The notes beneath the pieces are model-generated. The model worked only from the letters and a program-made list of their open reading frames with translations, searched no databases and was not told where the DNA came from. Positions 45,838 to 57,038 of a stretch of DNA of 64,000 nucleotides are shown in pieces. Every line of letters begins with the position of its first letter. The first letter of the stretch is position 1. The stretch comes from Nodularia sp. LEGE 06071 (lineage in GTDB: Bacteria; Cyanobacteriota; Cyanobacteriia; Cyanobacteriales; Nostocaceae), in NCBI RefSeq assembly GCF_015207755.1, contig NZ_JADEWH010000010.1:1-64000 (forward strand). The letters run 5' to 3'. The position numbers and the translations under genes were made by a program.

Positions 45838-46097
45838 CTTTTCTTTAGTTTAACTATATCTGATTGGTCTGATATTTGAGCGATGCCTTTGGCAAGCGTA
45901 GCGATCGCACTTTTTAACGTTCGCGTAGCGCATACCACAGAGGCGTAGACAACAAAAAGAAAGGCGCTAGTTTAGTAGAGATATTAGAACTTTAATTGGG
46001 AATACTGAGTAAAGTGCGTATATTTGCGGCTTTTATCGACAAAGCAGCTTTTCACGGGACATCGCGCTGCTGAGGGTTTACCAACGAATAAAAAATT
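45838..46097. other. Spacer with short palindromic repeat
   Basis: Contains GGCAAGCGTAGCGATCGCAC and GTTCGCGTAGCGCATACCAC around 45890-45950, repeat-like sequences common in Nostocales. No gene is seen. Confidence 0.5.
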
Positions 46098-47513
46098 ATG
46101 AGTTTAGCACTTACAGTAACTTTTGCGCTTGCAGATTGGATTGCGAAAGGCTTGGCGGATGGAACTTTTGAAAGAGTCGGCGGTGTAATTCGAGAAGTAG
46201 GGAACAAACAAGTCGTCACCTGGTTACGTGAATATGGATCAAATAGTTCTCTAGTACCAACGTCGAGTGGTTCGCCTCAGAATTTACTAAACCTTGTAGT
46301 TTCAGGGGCAAATCTGCTGACTTCAGGAGCTAATACTGCTGTGACTACAAAAGGATTTGCTGATGTCAACCAGCGTTTGGGGGGAGTTGAACAAGCAAGT
46401 TTGGGAAATCTCGCTGTCTCAGGTGCTGGCTTGGTAGCAGGAGTTGCTAATGCAGCTATTTCAGGAAAAGGATTCGCTGATGTTAATGGGCGTTTAGGTA
46501 GTATTGAAACTCAAATAGGGGATATTGGACAGAATATACTGCGAAATCAAGGAATTTTGCAGATAACTACTGCTGCGAGTGTACTTAATCTTGGTGTCTC
46601 AGTGATGGGTTTTGCCGTCATTGCACAACGTCTCCAGGAAATAGAACAACAACTAAAACAAGCACAAGAACTATTAAATAAAATTAATCGCAAAATAGAC
46701 CTTAGTTTCTATGCTAACTTCCATGCTGGAATCGAATTAGCAGTTAATGCCTTCACTATGACTAAACCTGAAAATCGTAGAAGTAGCGCCCTCCAAGCGA
46801 TTAACCGATTTTTAGAAGCGGAACATATTTACAAAGATTTGACAGTTAATGAACTTTCCCAGAAAAGCCCAATGATTGACAAATATATCATGACGTTATG
46901 TTTAGCGTATATAGCAGAAGCACGTTGTCATTTAGAACTAAAAGAACATGAAACAGCAATTCGTCGTTTTCAGGAAGGGACAAAATTTATTAGATTGCTG
47001 CTCAATAAATATATTGAAATCATGCTTACTTCTAATCCAGCAGCATATTTACATCCTCAGTTTAAAGGTCAGATTGATTTGCGTAAACTAACCAAAATTT
47101 ACCAATGGATTGATCCGAATTTCAATGAAAATACAGTTTTTGAGATGCACCGAGAGAATATATTAAAACTGGCTCAAAATCATGATGAGTGGCTCTCATC
47201 CCTTCCATCAGCAATTGTAGATCGTAGTGAAATTAAATGGGGATTATTTGGAGGTAATCCAACTCCATTAACAGGGAGATTTGAAAAAGAAGCTTACAAA
47301 CGTCTTCCCCAAGTATTTGAAATAATGGAATCGATGATTGAAACCAGTCGTCGATTTGAATCTTTCCAGACAGAAATACAAGCCTTATCCCAACTAGGAA
47401 TCAGCTTCCATGACTGGCTTAAATTAACTCCATCTACAGAAATTAAACCAGACGGTGCAGAATTAATGTACATCATTCCCTCTCAACCCCTAAGCTTACA
47501 ATCTGCTATTTGA
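46098..47513 (+). CDS. Orphan protein with internal Gly/Ala-rich repeats
   Basis: 471 residues. The N-terminal 50 residues (LTVTFALADWIAKGLADGTF) precede repeated blocks of about 40 residues: NLVVSGANLLTSGANTAV then KGFADVNQRLGGVEQ, again NLAVSGAGLVAGVANAAI then KGFADVNGRLGSIETQ, and a third, weaker copy NLGVSVMGFAVIAQRLQEIE. The blocks alternate a hydrophobic Gly/Ala helix and a polar helix, which could insert in membranes. The C-terminal 270 residues are helical (EAEHIYKDL, EARCHLELKEHETAIRRFQE). It lies next to a degraded toxin-antitoxin locus. No family recognised; a stress or conflict role is speculative. Confidence 0.6.
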   Translation: MSLALTVTFALADWIAKGLADGTFERVGGVIREVGNKQVVTWLREYGSNSSLVPTSSGSPQNLLNLVVSGANLLTSGANTAVTTKGFADVNQRLGGVEQASLGNLAVSGAGLVAGVANAAISGKGFADVNGRLGSIETQIGDIGQNILRNQGILQITTAASVLNLGVSVMGFAVIAQRLQEIEQQLKQAQELLNKINRKIDLSFYANFHAGIELAVNAFTMTKPENRRSSALQAINRFLEAEHIYKDLTVNELSQKSPMIDKYIMTLCLAYIAEARCHLELKEHETAIRRFQEGTKFIRLLLNKYIEIMLTSNPAAYLHPQFKGQIDLRKLTKIYQWIDPNFNENTVFEMHRENILKLAQNHDEWLSSLPSAIVDRSEIKWGLFGGNPTPLTGRFEKEAYKRLPQVFEIMESMIETSRRFESFQTEIQALSQLGISFHDWLKLTPSTEIKPDGAELMYIIPSQPLSLQSAI

Positions 47514-47560
47514 ATTAATTTCCCTCTCTTCCTCTGCGTCCTCTGCGCCTCTGCGGTTAG

Positions 47561-47586
47561 TAAAAAAGGCGAACATTGGTTCGCCT
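47561..47586 (-). terminator. chlN terminator
   Basis: On the minus strand AGGCGAAC/GTTCGCCT (47579-47586 with 47567-47574) is followed by TTTTTT. Confidence 0.8.
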
Positions 47587-47629
47587 AATCATCATAGTGT
47601 TATGGTGTTCATTGATTCAAGCCCAAACT

Positions 47630-49156
<1,527 letters not shown>

Positions 49157-49181
49157 CTATATTCAACAGGAACGGCAATAA

Positions 49182-49919
49182 TTAAGCATTGGGGAAGAGA
49201 CGGGCAATTTCTGATTCATCAAAAACTCCTGATGGCAGTTCTTCCCCTAATAAATCGTTATTTTCTTCTCTCTTGTGCAGTGCTGTTTCCTCACTCCAGA
49301 CATCTGACAATACGTCTCTAAAGGCGTTCTCGTCTGATGTATTCAGATCATCTAGCATTTGATCATCCAGCATTCCTTCAGACCCAGTGGGTGCATCAAA
49401 AGAAATCTCACCAAAATCATCTACTTCCGTACCTAGTCCTTCACTGAACTCATCACCCAGATCATTTTCGCTGGACTGGGCTTCGCCGACTACTAGACTT
49501 TGCAGATCAGAATCCATCTCAAAGCCATTGGAATAAGACATAGCCAGAGCTTCATCTTCAGTGTTTTCATCCACAGTCACAGCTGACTCGTAGTGATTGA
49601 TCTCTTCTGCTGCTGCTATTTCGGCTGGAGGAATAAAACGGTTACCCAGAGCAATATCTGGGTCAAAATGCAAATCCAGCACTTCAATCAGGGTATCAGC
49701 GTCAGGATTCAGCCGGGAAAAGGGCATCATTAACTGTGCCAGTTTTGGTTCTAGCGCATTGACAACGCCCAGGATGAGGTATGAAGGTGGTCGTTTTCCG
49801 CCATCAGGAGTGTAAACCGACTCTGCTGTCATGTGCAGGGTAATCCATTCCCGGTTGGCCTGAAAGAATTGCAACCACTTCTGTCTTATTGAATCTGTAA
49901 AGCTATTAAAGAAAGCCAT
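49182..49919 (-). CDS. DUF5331 family protein between chlL and chlN
   Basis: 245 residues from MAFFNSFTDSIRQKWLQFFQ at 49919 with GAGGAAAA upstream. Residues 1-95 are the conserved DUF5331 part (FQANREWITLHM; PPSYLILGVVNALEPKLAQL). The rest is acidic and low-complexity, ending SGVFDESEIARLFPNA. Often found in this place in cyanobacteria, which suggests a link to the dark reductase, but the function is unknown. Confidence 0.85.
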   Translation of the reverse strand: MAFFNSFTDSIRQKWLQFFQANREWITLHMTAESVYTPDGGKRPPSYLILGVVNALEPKLAQLMMPFSRLNPDADTLIEVLDLHFDPDIALGNRFIPPAEIAAAEEINHYESAVTVDENTEDEALAMSYSNGFEMDSDLQSLVVGEAQSSENDLGDEFSEGLGTEVDDFGEISFDAPTGSEGMLDDQMLDDLNTSDENAFRDVLSDVWSEETALHKREENNDLLGEELPSGVFDESEIARLFPNA

Positions 49920-49948
49920 ATTTTTCCTCATCCTGAATATTGATGTTG

Positions 49949-50815
49949 TTATACAATCATCAAGTCTAGTGCCTCTTCGGATTTAGGAACCTGGGGTTTA
50001 CCCGGATTTAGATAAAAATCAGACAACAAAGAGAATAATTCCCGGTCTGGAGTATCGTTTGGTACCACACCCTCTGGACGCGCCAGAATTTGGTCAGCAA
50101 TATTGAGGTAATAATCGCAAACGTAGTTCAGAGAAGGGTCTTGTTCTGCCATTTCAAACAAAGTTTTACCCTTGACACGGGAAACACGGATGTCTTCAAT
50201 TAAAGGTAAGACTTCCAGAACTGGCATAGGAACAGTTTCTATATATTTATCTATCAAGTCCCGCTTGGACGTGCGGTTGCCAATTAAACCAGCTAAACGC
50301 AGTGGGTGAGTTCGGGCTTTTTCACGTACTGATGCCGCAATCCGATTAGCTGCAAACAAGGCATCAAAGCCATTGTCAGTCACAATCATGCAATAATCAG
50401 CATAGTTGAGTGGGGCGGCGAAACCACCACAAACAACGTCACCTAGCACATCAAACAAAATAATATCGTACTCATCAAAAGCGTTGAGTTCTTTCAGTAA
50501 TTTTACGGTTTCGCCTACTACGTAGCCCCCACATCCTGCACCCGCTGGTGGTCCACCGGCTTCTACGCAATCTACACCGCCATAGCCTTTATAAATTACA
50601 TCTTCTGGCCAAACATCTTCGTAGTGGTAGTCCTTTTCTTGGAGGGTGTCGATAATAGTGGGAATCAAAAACCCTGTGAGAGTAAAGGTACTGTCGTGTT
50701 TGGGGTCACAACCGATTTGCAGAACTTTCTTGCCGCGTTTGGCTAGGGCGACGGATATATTACAGCTAGTTGTGGATTTACCAATACCACCTTTTCCGTA
50801 AACTGCTAGTTTCAC
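49949..50815 (-). CDS. chlL: Light-independent protochlorophyllide reductase ATP-binding protein
   Basis: 288 residues. NifH-like: P-loop GKGGIGKST (7-15), [4Fe-4S] ligands C95 (AGAGCGG) and C129 ([11 protein letters not shown]), and [10 protein letters not shown]. It feeds electrons to ChlNB. The 530-bp upstream region is long and AT-rich. First gene of the operon. Confidence 0.98.
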   Translation of the reverse strand: MKLAVYGKGGIGKSTTSCNISVALAKRGKKVLQIGCDPKHDSTFTLTGFLIPTIIDTLQEKDYHYEDVWPEDVIYKGYGGVDCVEAGGPPAGAGCGGYVVGETVKLLKELNAFDEYDIILFDVLGDVVCGGFAAPLNYADYCMIVTDNGFDALFAANRIAASVREKARTHPLRLAGLIGNRTSKRDLIDKYIETVPMPVLEVLPLIEDIRVSRVKGKTLFEMAEQDPSLNYVCDYYLNIADQILARPEGVVPNDTPDRELFSLLSDFYLNPGKPQVPKSEEALDLMIV

Positions 50816-51345
50816 TGTTGTTTGCCTCTAATAATTTGTTGTCAAACTCGTGGCTCAAGCTTTTGCCTTCACCTAGCCGCGGATAGCGATGTTTGAGCTG
50901 TGTGATTGTCATTATTGTCGAAATTACACAGAAAAGAAAGGGGTGGTAAATATGAAAAACGAAACTATTGATTTTCTTAAGGATTATCAAAGATTAATTT
51001 CGAGTTTTAGCTACATAGAATCCCGTTATTTAGTTAAATAAATTCACAAAATAAATTTTTTATTAACTTATTTAGTAAATTAGTTACAAAAGACAAAAAA
51101 ATCTATGTACTTTTGTATATAGTTTTTATTGATTTAAACTAGCTTCAAGCAAGCTGAACGCCAGAAAAATGGGCTAATTTTGCAAATTTAAGAGACAAAT
51201 TCGCTATCCACTGCTAAAAATACGACTGTAATTTGCCATAGACAGGTATATTGTCCAACGCAAGTCACCACCAAGACTATCTGAGTTATACTTTTGAGTC
51301 CTGATAAATTTGTTTGTAATAAATTATTAATTTTCCAAAATTGCC
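50816..51345. other. chlL upstream region
   Basis: 530 bp, AT-rich, no gene. It must hold the chlL promoter. I see no clear -10/-35 pair that I would defend. Confidence 0.4.
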
Positions 51346-51597
51346 TTATATTTCAGATTCTAGTGCCGCAAATTCCTGTAGCGATTGCCAGCCAGCTTGC
51401 CACTGAGAGTTATCTTGTAACAATTTAGCATTTAACCAAAAGCGGACACTAGGGTCACAAGCAGCCACCATTTCGGCATACACCCACTTACTCTGATTTT
51501 TCCGGTTGACCACTTGGAAGTGCCGCCAGCCGTCTATTTTTGTCTGTGTTGTCCATTTAGAACCAACTAGGTGAGGAAATTTTTGTTTTTTAGGCAT
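51346..51597 (-). CDS. Small Trp-rich protein (TIGR02450 type)
   Basis: 83 residues with seven Trp: LVGSKWTTQTKIDGWRHFQV then KNQSKWVYAEMVAACD, typical of the TIGR02450 family in cyanobacteria and some proteobacteria. Function unknown. It follows the dehydrogenase gene by 16 bp on the same strand. Confidence 0.82.
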   Translation of the reverse strand: MPKKQKFPHLVGSKWTTQTKIDGWRHFQVVNRKNQSKWVYAEMVAACDPSVRFWLNAKLLQDNSQWQAGWQSLQEFAALESEI

Positions 51598-51613
51598 TGA
51601 TCATCAGAAGTAG

Positions 51614-52741
51614 TCATTTTTCCGCGGGGGGAGTGTCACACCAATTGTAATTTATCTGAATCACTCGGTTTTGCATGGCTTGGATAAATAAATCTGTTGG
51701 TAGTGCTTCTTCCACAGGTGAAACACCTGGTTTTTTCAGTTTGTTCTCTAATAAAAGTTGGGCAATGCTACCTGTCCCACAGCCAGCAGCTACGGCTGTA
51801 TTTTCATGCACTAGAGTGGAACAATAAACGGCTATTTCACCATTTTTTTTACCTATAACTTCTGAACGCACCGCTACCCCAATTCCACTGAAATTATTGG
51901 TGAAATCTGTCATCAAATGACTGACGCGCGACAAAAATTCAATCATGTAACGACGCTGCATTAACCATTTAGGAAATATATGCGCGGTCATCCAAGTGAG
52001 GTGATTATAAAAGTCAGGAATAGAACCAAATTTGGTAACTACAGTTTTAACTGATGGAAAGGCGTGGGGCATAGTAAAGGTTTCTGGCATATCAAACCAG
52101 TAAACGCCACTGCGTCCATAGGGAGAGGGAAAATCAACGACTTCTCTTTGACTATAAGGCTGGATTTTTTGCCATTTGTTATCTATCCAAGCTTCAAAAG
52201 GATATTGCAGTCCTAAAAAAGTTGTCCGCATCACTGTAATTCCCGCACCACCAGAACCAGAGACTAAATAACTTAAATGTATTTTTTCTGGCTGATCAAA
52301 TTGTTCGACACACTGACGCGCCATGCTGTTAGAAATTCCGGGGAAAATTCCAGTATTAATAATTGCTGTCACGCCAGCAGCAACAGCTTGTTCGTGATAA
52401 TTTAGAGCCTTGTTAGTATAAGAACGATGGTCACTGACATCTATGTAGTTAACGCCTTGTTCGATACAAATTTTGAGAACATTAGCATCTCGGTAGTGAA
52501 ATGGCCCGGCACAATGGATAACTAAATTGGAATTAGCGATCGCTTTTCTCAATTTATCCACTTCTGCCAAGTCCAACACCAAAAACTCCACATTCTTCCC
52601 CAAAGACAAGCTGACGCTGCTTGATGTCTCTGGCGAACGTCCTGTAATGGTAATTTGTGCCTGTGTGTGGGTGGCTAAATCCGCTGCAACATTGCTACCG
52701 ATCCGCCCTCTTCCACCAAGTATCAAAATGCGGTCTGTCAT
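51614..52741 (-). CDS. Saccharopine dehydrogenase-family oxidoreductase
   Basis: 375 residues. The N-terminus RILILGGRGRIGSNVAADLA is the NAD(P)-binding Rossmann loop; LVIHCAGPFHYRDANVLKIC and NYIDVSDHRSYTN fit the saccharopine dehydrogenase-like family. Substrate unknown. Forms an operon with the Trp-rich gene. Confidence 0.85.
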   Translation of the reverse strand: MTDRILILGGRGRIGSNVAADLATHTQAQITITGRSPETSSSVSLSLGKNVEFLVLDLAEVDKLRKAIANSNLVIHCAGPFHYRDANVLKICIEQGVNYIDVSDHRSYTNKALNYHEQAVAAGVTAIINTGIFPGISNSMARQCVEQFDQPEKIHLSYLVSGSGGAGITVMRTTFLGLQYPFEAWIDNKWQKIQPYSQREVVDFPSPYGRSGVYWFDMPETFTMPHAFPSVKTVVTKFGSIPDFYNHLTWMTAHIFPKWLMQRRYMIEFLSRVSHLMTDFTNNFSGIGVAVRSEVIGKKNGEIAVYCSTLVHENTAVAAGCGTGSIAQLLLENKLKKPGVSPVEEALPTDLFIQAMQNRVIQINYNWCDTPPAEK

Positions 52742-53250
52742 TACTCCAGTATAGGCAACACCAACTCTTATTTGAGCAGCTTTTTGTCCTATTTGTCATC
52801 GGTTACAAGTATGACTCGCCGAAAAACCACAGCAAAAAGTAGTTTTTGAAGTGAATGGGCTGAATTTTTCGGTAAATTTAGGAGATTTTCTAATTAAACT
52901 GATATATTTTACCGAAGAATTTTTGTGCGTGTTCGTAACTTATTTAGGATTGCAATAGTCCAGCTCTTTATTTTTATAAAATAATTATATTTATTTGCAT
53001 AAATAAAGTTAAATCATCAAACATATTGGTATTTTTCATTACTTTGATGTTTAACATCATCTTATTCTTTAGACAGACGTTTGGGAAATTTAACAGAATT
53101 AATCTTGAAAAATAAATGCACAAACCAAATTCAGTGTTTCTGACTGAATAAGAGTTAATTACAGTTAAAAATTCTGCGGGATTTTGTGCAATTTATATCA
53201 AATTCCTTGACAATCTAAAAGATTGGCTGCTGTAATCTCAGGAAATACCA
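52742..53250. other. Divergent AT-rich spacer
   Basis: 509 bp between a minus- and a plus-strand gene. It is AT-rich and probably holds both promoters. No gene or clear repeat. Confidence 0.45.
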
Positions 53251-53535
53251 ATGAAAGTCAACAAGAATACAAGTTTTTTCAAAATACTTGCTAGCCTTGT
53301 GGGAATCGCTAGTGTGAGTGCTTTGATCAGTGTCCCAGCATTCGCATTAACCAATTTAACTAGGTCTACAACTGGTACTATAAACTCCCAAGTACCACCC
53401 ACCGATGGGGAAACCGAAACCCCACCAGTTGGTACTGATACCCCGCCAGTTGATACTGATACCCCACCAGTTGATACTGATACCCCGCCAGTTGATACTG
53501 ATACCCCGCCAGGTGAGCCAGTTCCTGGACAATAG
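53251..53535 (+). CDS. Secreted Pro/Thr-repeat peptide
   Basis: 94 residues. Signal peptide of about 32 residues (KILASLVGIASVSALISVPAFA). The mature part is mostly TPPVDTD repeats. These come from a 21-bp tandem repeat (53419-53512), so copy number is likely to vary. No Cys, no fold. Function unknown; it may be a cell-surface spacer. Confidence 0.65.
   Translation: MKVNKNTSFFKILASLVGIASVSALISVPAFALTNLTRSTTGTINSQVPPTDGETETPPVGTDTPPVDTDTPPVDTDTPPVDTDTPPGEPVPGQ
53419..53512 (+). repeat. 21-bp tandem repeats, about 4.5 copies
   Basis: Unit ACTGATACCCCGCCAGTTGA-T, with one A/G difference in copy 2. As 21 is a multiple of three, all six frames stay open, which explains overlapping frames here. 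Confidence 0.9.
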
Positions 53536-54053
53536 TAATAGTAAAGTATTCAGAGCCGCAGTATGTATTTGCTATAGCGGTATGCACTTGAATGGAGTAC
53601 ATTATAGTCCCCTCATCGCTTGCGGGTGGGGTTCTTGTATCTCACTCAACCGAGAACCGCTATATTTGAGTTTATTAGTATATGCTGTGGCTCCTAAACA
53701 AGAGTTTTTTGCCTCAAATCATGGGTCTGACTTAGTTTCAGTAAATCATGAAAATATGAATAATAAAAGTAATAAATATAGCGATTCCCACCTCAATAGA
53801 TACTACAAGAATTAATCAACCACCGATCAACACAGATAAATTCGTACCTCAGCAGACGAGGAAAAGCTATAGGAATCCGGTTTGATTTATGAAAAAATTA
53901 AGTATTGTAGGGTGCGTTAGGATGAAGTCCGTAACGCACCATTATTAAGGCTTTGGTGCGTTACGCTACCGCTAACACACCCTACGTGTCTGTTCAAAAA
54001 TCAAATAGTAGTCCTATATATGACATAAGTAAAAGTATAGGAAAGTGAACCAA
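53536..54053. repeat. Spacer with two palindromic repeats
   Basis: 53907-53940 (GTAGGGTGCGTTAGGATGAA then GTCCGTAACGCACC) and 53955-53985 (GGTGCGTTACGCTACCGCTA then ACACACCCTAC) are inverted relatives of the palindrome at 1632 and 35963. The 136-codon frame at 53405-53815 is mainly a shadow of the tandem repeat. Confidence 0.65.
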
Positions 54054-54698
54054 ATGAATTTATGGCATGGAAATTTGGCAAAAAAATTTATTCATCTGAT
54101 GGGAATTGTGGGAGTTATTACTGCGATACCGATCGCCGGAGGCGGGGCTTTGCCCATCGCGATGACTGGCTATGCTCAAATTAATCAAAGGGCAGTCGCA
54201 CAAACGACACCCCATATATCGACAACTTTGGGAGCTAAGGACTCACAAAATAGCCTGAGTGGGGTTGACAGATTATATCTGCAAGAAGCCGCGCAAGCGG
54301 GAATGGCAGAAGTGGAAATGGCAAAACTGGCACTAGAAAAGTCAGACAACCAAAACATCAAACAATATGCCCAGCAAATGATTCAGGATCATACGCCTTT
54401 GAATCAGGAATTAATGCAATTGGCTCAACAAAAGGGAATTACTCTAGCAACCAATATTGGCCCCAAATATCAAGCCTTAAAAGCTCAACTATCAGAACTT
54501 TCTGGCAAAAATTTTGACCAAGCATATACAAATGAAGCTGGGATTAACGGACACATGGAAAATTTAGTTATCCATACTCGTCAGTTACAGCTAGGTCAAG
54601 ACCCTGACTTGCAAGCTTTTGCTGTGAAAAATCTCCCCATTGTAGATGCACACTTGCAATTGGTTGATATGCTGTTAATGCCACCCACTCAGCCATAA
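54054..54698 (+). CDS. DUF4142 family exported protein
   Basis: 214 residues from the ATG at 54054 with AGGAAAG upstream; a GTG at 54045 is possible. A signal peptide of ~45 residues is interrupted by IAGGGALPIA, coded by the palindromic repeat at 54131-54161. The DUF4142 domain (ferritin-like helices) covers 75-210: DRLYLQEAAQAGMAEVEMAK and QYAQQMIQDHTPLNQELMQL, HMENLVIHTRQLQLG. Function unknown; periplasmic stress is often suggested. Confidence 0.8.
   Translation: MNLWHGNLAKKFIHLMGIVGVITAIPIAGGGALPIAMTGYAQINQRAVAQTTPHISTTLGAKDSQNSLSGVDRLYLQEAAQAGMAEVEMAKLALEKSDNQNIKQYAQQMIQDHTPLNQELMQLAQQKGITLATNIGPKYQALKAQLSELSGKNFDQAYTNEAGINGHMENLVIHTRQLQLGQDPDLQAFAVKNLPIVDAHLQLVDMLLMPPTQP
54131..54161. 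repeat. Palindromic repeat inside the DUF4142 signal region
   Basis: GATCGCCGGAGGCGGGGCTT then TGCCCATCGCG; 54141-54160 is identical to 15286-15305. It adds about 10 codons in frame. Confidence 0.8.
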
Positions 54699-54733
54699 AA
54701 AACAGTTATTTATTCAGACTATTTATCACACAA

Positions 54734-55492
54734 ATGAAAAAAAATGATCTAGAATACTACGATTTAAAAGCAGATAATTGGTGGAGAGAAGGTGAAGTTT
54801 TAAATTTATCTCACCACTTGAATAAGTTTAGAATTGATTTTTTTTCAAGTTATATTTCTAGATGGCAAGGAATTAAAGTTTTAGATATTGGTTGTGGGGG
54901 TGGATTAGCATCTGAAACTTTAGCTAAACAAGAGGCTAGTGTCTCTGGGATTGATTTATCTTTGCCATCAATTAAAGTCGCTCAAGCGCACTCTAAAGAA
55001 AATAACTTAAACATTGATTATCATTGGGGAATTGCTGAAAATCTGCCTTTTGCTAACAACAAGTTTGATGCTGTTTTGTGTTGTGATGTTTTGGAACACG
55101 TCACCGATTGGCGTAAAGTTATTGCGGAAGTTCATAGAGTGTTAAAGACAAATGGTTTGTTTTTCTTTGACACAATTAATAGAACTTTTAAATCCAAATT
55201 GATTATGATTTGGCTTTTGGAGGATATTCTCAAGCAAATACCACCAGGTCTTCACGACTGGAATAAGTTTATTAAACCCGCAGAATTAACTGATGTCATG
55301 GAAAAGAATGGCTTAAGTAATGTTGTGATTAAAGGATTTGACTTGACAGGAGGGATGAATTTCCAAACATTTACAAATATCCTGTTTAAAGGTTTAAATT
55401 ATAAAAATCAAGGCAAAAAATCAGAACTATTTCCCATCAAAATCAATGAAAATACTTCAGTTTGGTATCTTGGTAAGGCTGTGAAGCTTTAA
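54734..55492 (+). CDS. SAM-dependent methyltransferase, UbiG-like
   Basis: 252 residues. Motif I is VLDIGCGGGLASETLA (50-65), then SVSGIDLSLPSIKVAQAHS and FDAVLCCDVLEHVTDW. The N-terminal DLKADNWWREGE is close to UbiG. Cyanobacteria lack ubiquinone, so the substrate is not the classical one. Basic and Trp-rich ends. Single gene, convergent with the S4-domain gene, with only 3 bp between. Confidence 0.8.
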   Translation: MKKNDLEYYDLKADNWWREGEVLNLSHHLNKFRIDFFSSYISRWQGIKVLDIGCGGGLASETLAKQEASVSGIDLSLPSIKVAQAHSKENNLNIDYHWGIAENLPFANNKFDAVLCCDVLEHVTDWRKVIAEVHRVLKTNGLFFFDTINRTFKSKLIMIWLLEDILKQIPPGLHDWNKFIKPAELTDVMEKNGLSNVVIKGFDLTGGMNFQTFTNILFKGLNYKNQGKKSELFPIKINENTSVWYLGKAVKL

Positions 55493-55495
55493 AAT

Positions 55496-56275
55496 CTACA
55501 TATATCTGGTTAATTGAACTCGGTAACGTTCTTTTTTAGTAACGGCAATTTCCCCTACTTCTAAACGTCCTTTACCCCGAATAGCGATTAAGTCCCCTGA
55601 TTTCACTTGAGAACTAGCTTGACTAACGTCTTTCCAATTGACGCGGACATCACCACTTTCAATAAAGTTAACCATTTTGCTGCGGGACATCCCAAAACCA
55701 GCCGATGCGATCGCATCTAACCGCAAAGAGGCTTCGACTGTCGTTAATTCCTTTTTCTTTGGTTCCCTAACTTTTAATTCGTTGATATCAATGCGCTGAG
55801 TTTTCACCGGTACAGATCGCACCTGTTGCAGACTCATTTCTAAAAATTCCGCCAACTCCGGCGCAACAATGGCTTGCGCTCCCCGTTCTCCGAGAACAAT
55901 AATGTCTCCTGTCTTTTCACGGACGATTCCTGTCCCCAGCATTGCGCCCAAAAAGTCGCGGTGAGAGGCGGTATCAAAGAGAAAATTACCAGCAAATTCT
56001 AGGGCGACAAGGGAGACTTGAGATTGATCTAGGGGAAGTTCAGAACGAGCGATCGCAATTTTTTGGCGTTCTGCTTGGGGATAGCCGCCCCAGGCTACTA
56101 ATTGCACGTCTGTTAACCGACTGAATACCCTGTTAATTTCTGCCAATTCCGGCGGAGACAAAAAATCAGTCAAAACTACTTCCCAAGTTTTAATTGCTTG
56201 TTCTGCCTGATCAATCACACGAGCTACACTATCTCGATTTTCAACACCCTTTAAAAGTTCTTCTCTTGGTAACAT
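55496..56275 (-). CDS. Photosystem II S4 domain protein (YlmH-like)
   Basis: 259 residues. N-terminal YlmH-like part (VVLTDFLSPPELAEINRVFS; FLGAMLGTGIVREKTGDIIV) and a C-terminal S4 RNA-binding domain (RLDAIASAGFGMSRSKMVNF, IESGDVRVNWK). Named for a proposed photosystem II link in cyanobacteria; the RNA target is unknown. Confidence 0.9.
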   Translation of the reverse strand: MLPREELLKGVENRDSVARVIDQAEQAIKTWEVVLTDFLSPPELAEINRVFSRLTDVQLVAWGGYPQAERQKIAIARSELPLDQSQVSLVALEFAGNFLFDTASHRDFLGAMLGTGIVREKTGDIIVLGERGAQAIVAPELAEFLEMSLQQVRSVPVKTQRIDINELKVREPKKKELTTVEASLRLDAIASAGFGMSRSKMVNFIESGDVRVNWKDVSQASSQVKSGDLIAIRGKGRLEVGEIAVTKKERYRVQLTRYM

Positions 56276-56345
56276 GATCCCAATGTTGAGTTATTTTTTA
56301 AACTTTGAGTTCAAAATTACTAACCTATGCTGAAATTTTGAATTT

Positions 56346-56852
56346 CTATGTGTTTGTTGAATCAGCATAACCCTGGATATTTTCTGGCTCAAATTTCCGT
56401 AATATCCGGGTGACTTGCCGACTAATCGCTTCCGAAACCTGAACGACAACTATGTATTTACCCATATCTAGGCGATTGCGGTAGGGTAAAGCATCACCAC
56501 CGCCCAGGACTAAACCAACACCACCACCAACAAACACACTACCCATAGCGCCACCACCAGCGCCCAGCAGTCCGCCAATGATGTGATTCCCAATTTCCCC
56601 CGCCCAAGCAAAGGTATTTAAACCTGTAGCCAGGCTGAAAGCACAACCTGCAAAAAAGCCGAATGGTATCAACCAGTATGACATCAGCTTGGCTTGCTTT
56701 TTGGCTTGCTCCTTGGGATCAACCAAGCCAAATTCATCAGCAGTTTTATAACCCCTACCCAGGATAGTGCTTTTGATGCCTTCTGCTTCTAGAGCTAAGT
56801 AAGCGCCTTCGGCTTGGATACGGTCTGGTAATACAGCAACAACGTAATTCAT
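56346..56852 (-). CDS. Membrane protein of unknown function
   Basis: 168 residues. N-terminus YVVAVLPDRIQAEGAYLALE (ferredoxin-like), two glycine-rich membrane stretches (LIPFGFFAGCAFSLATGL; GGLLGAGGGAMGSVFVGGGV) and a C-terminal beta/alpha strand KYIVVVQVSEAISRQVTRIL. Looks like a DUF1269/general stress-type membrane protein. Common in cyanobacteria; no function known. Confidence 0.65.
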   Translation of the reverse strand: MNYVVAVLPDRIQAEGAYLALEAEGIKSTILGRGYKTADEFGLVDPKEQAKKQAKLMSYWLIPFGFFAGCAFSLATGLNTFAWAGEIGNHIIGGLLGAGGGAMGSVFVGGGVGLVLGGGDALPYRNRLDMGKYIVVVQVSEAISRQVTRILRKFEPENIQGYADSTNT

Positions 56853-57038
56853 TGATTTAATAATAATTGTTTGATAAAAGTTCTTGATTAACAGCTTATC
56901 AGTGCTAATGGAATCAATTTTGTGTCTAATTCAGAGATTCAGAAATAGACAGGGTAGAAGACACAAAACGTTTGTAGTATGGGAAATGTAGAATTGTGTT
57001 TGGCATTTCCCTATTATCTCATTTTCTGGGAGCAGATA

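Noticed and set aside
53405-53815. 136-codon frame over the tandem repeat
   Set aside because: 21-bp repeats keep all frames open; the remainder has no recognisable features.
54734-55492. UbiG proper (ubiquinone synthesis)
   Set aside because: Cyanobacteria make plastoquinone, not ubiquinone, so only a UbiG-like methyltransferase is claimed.
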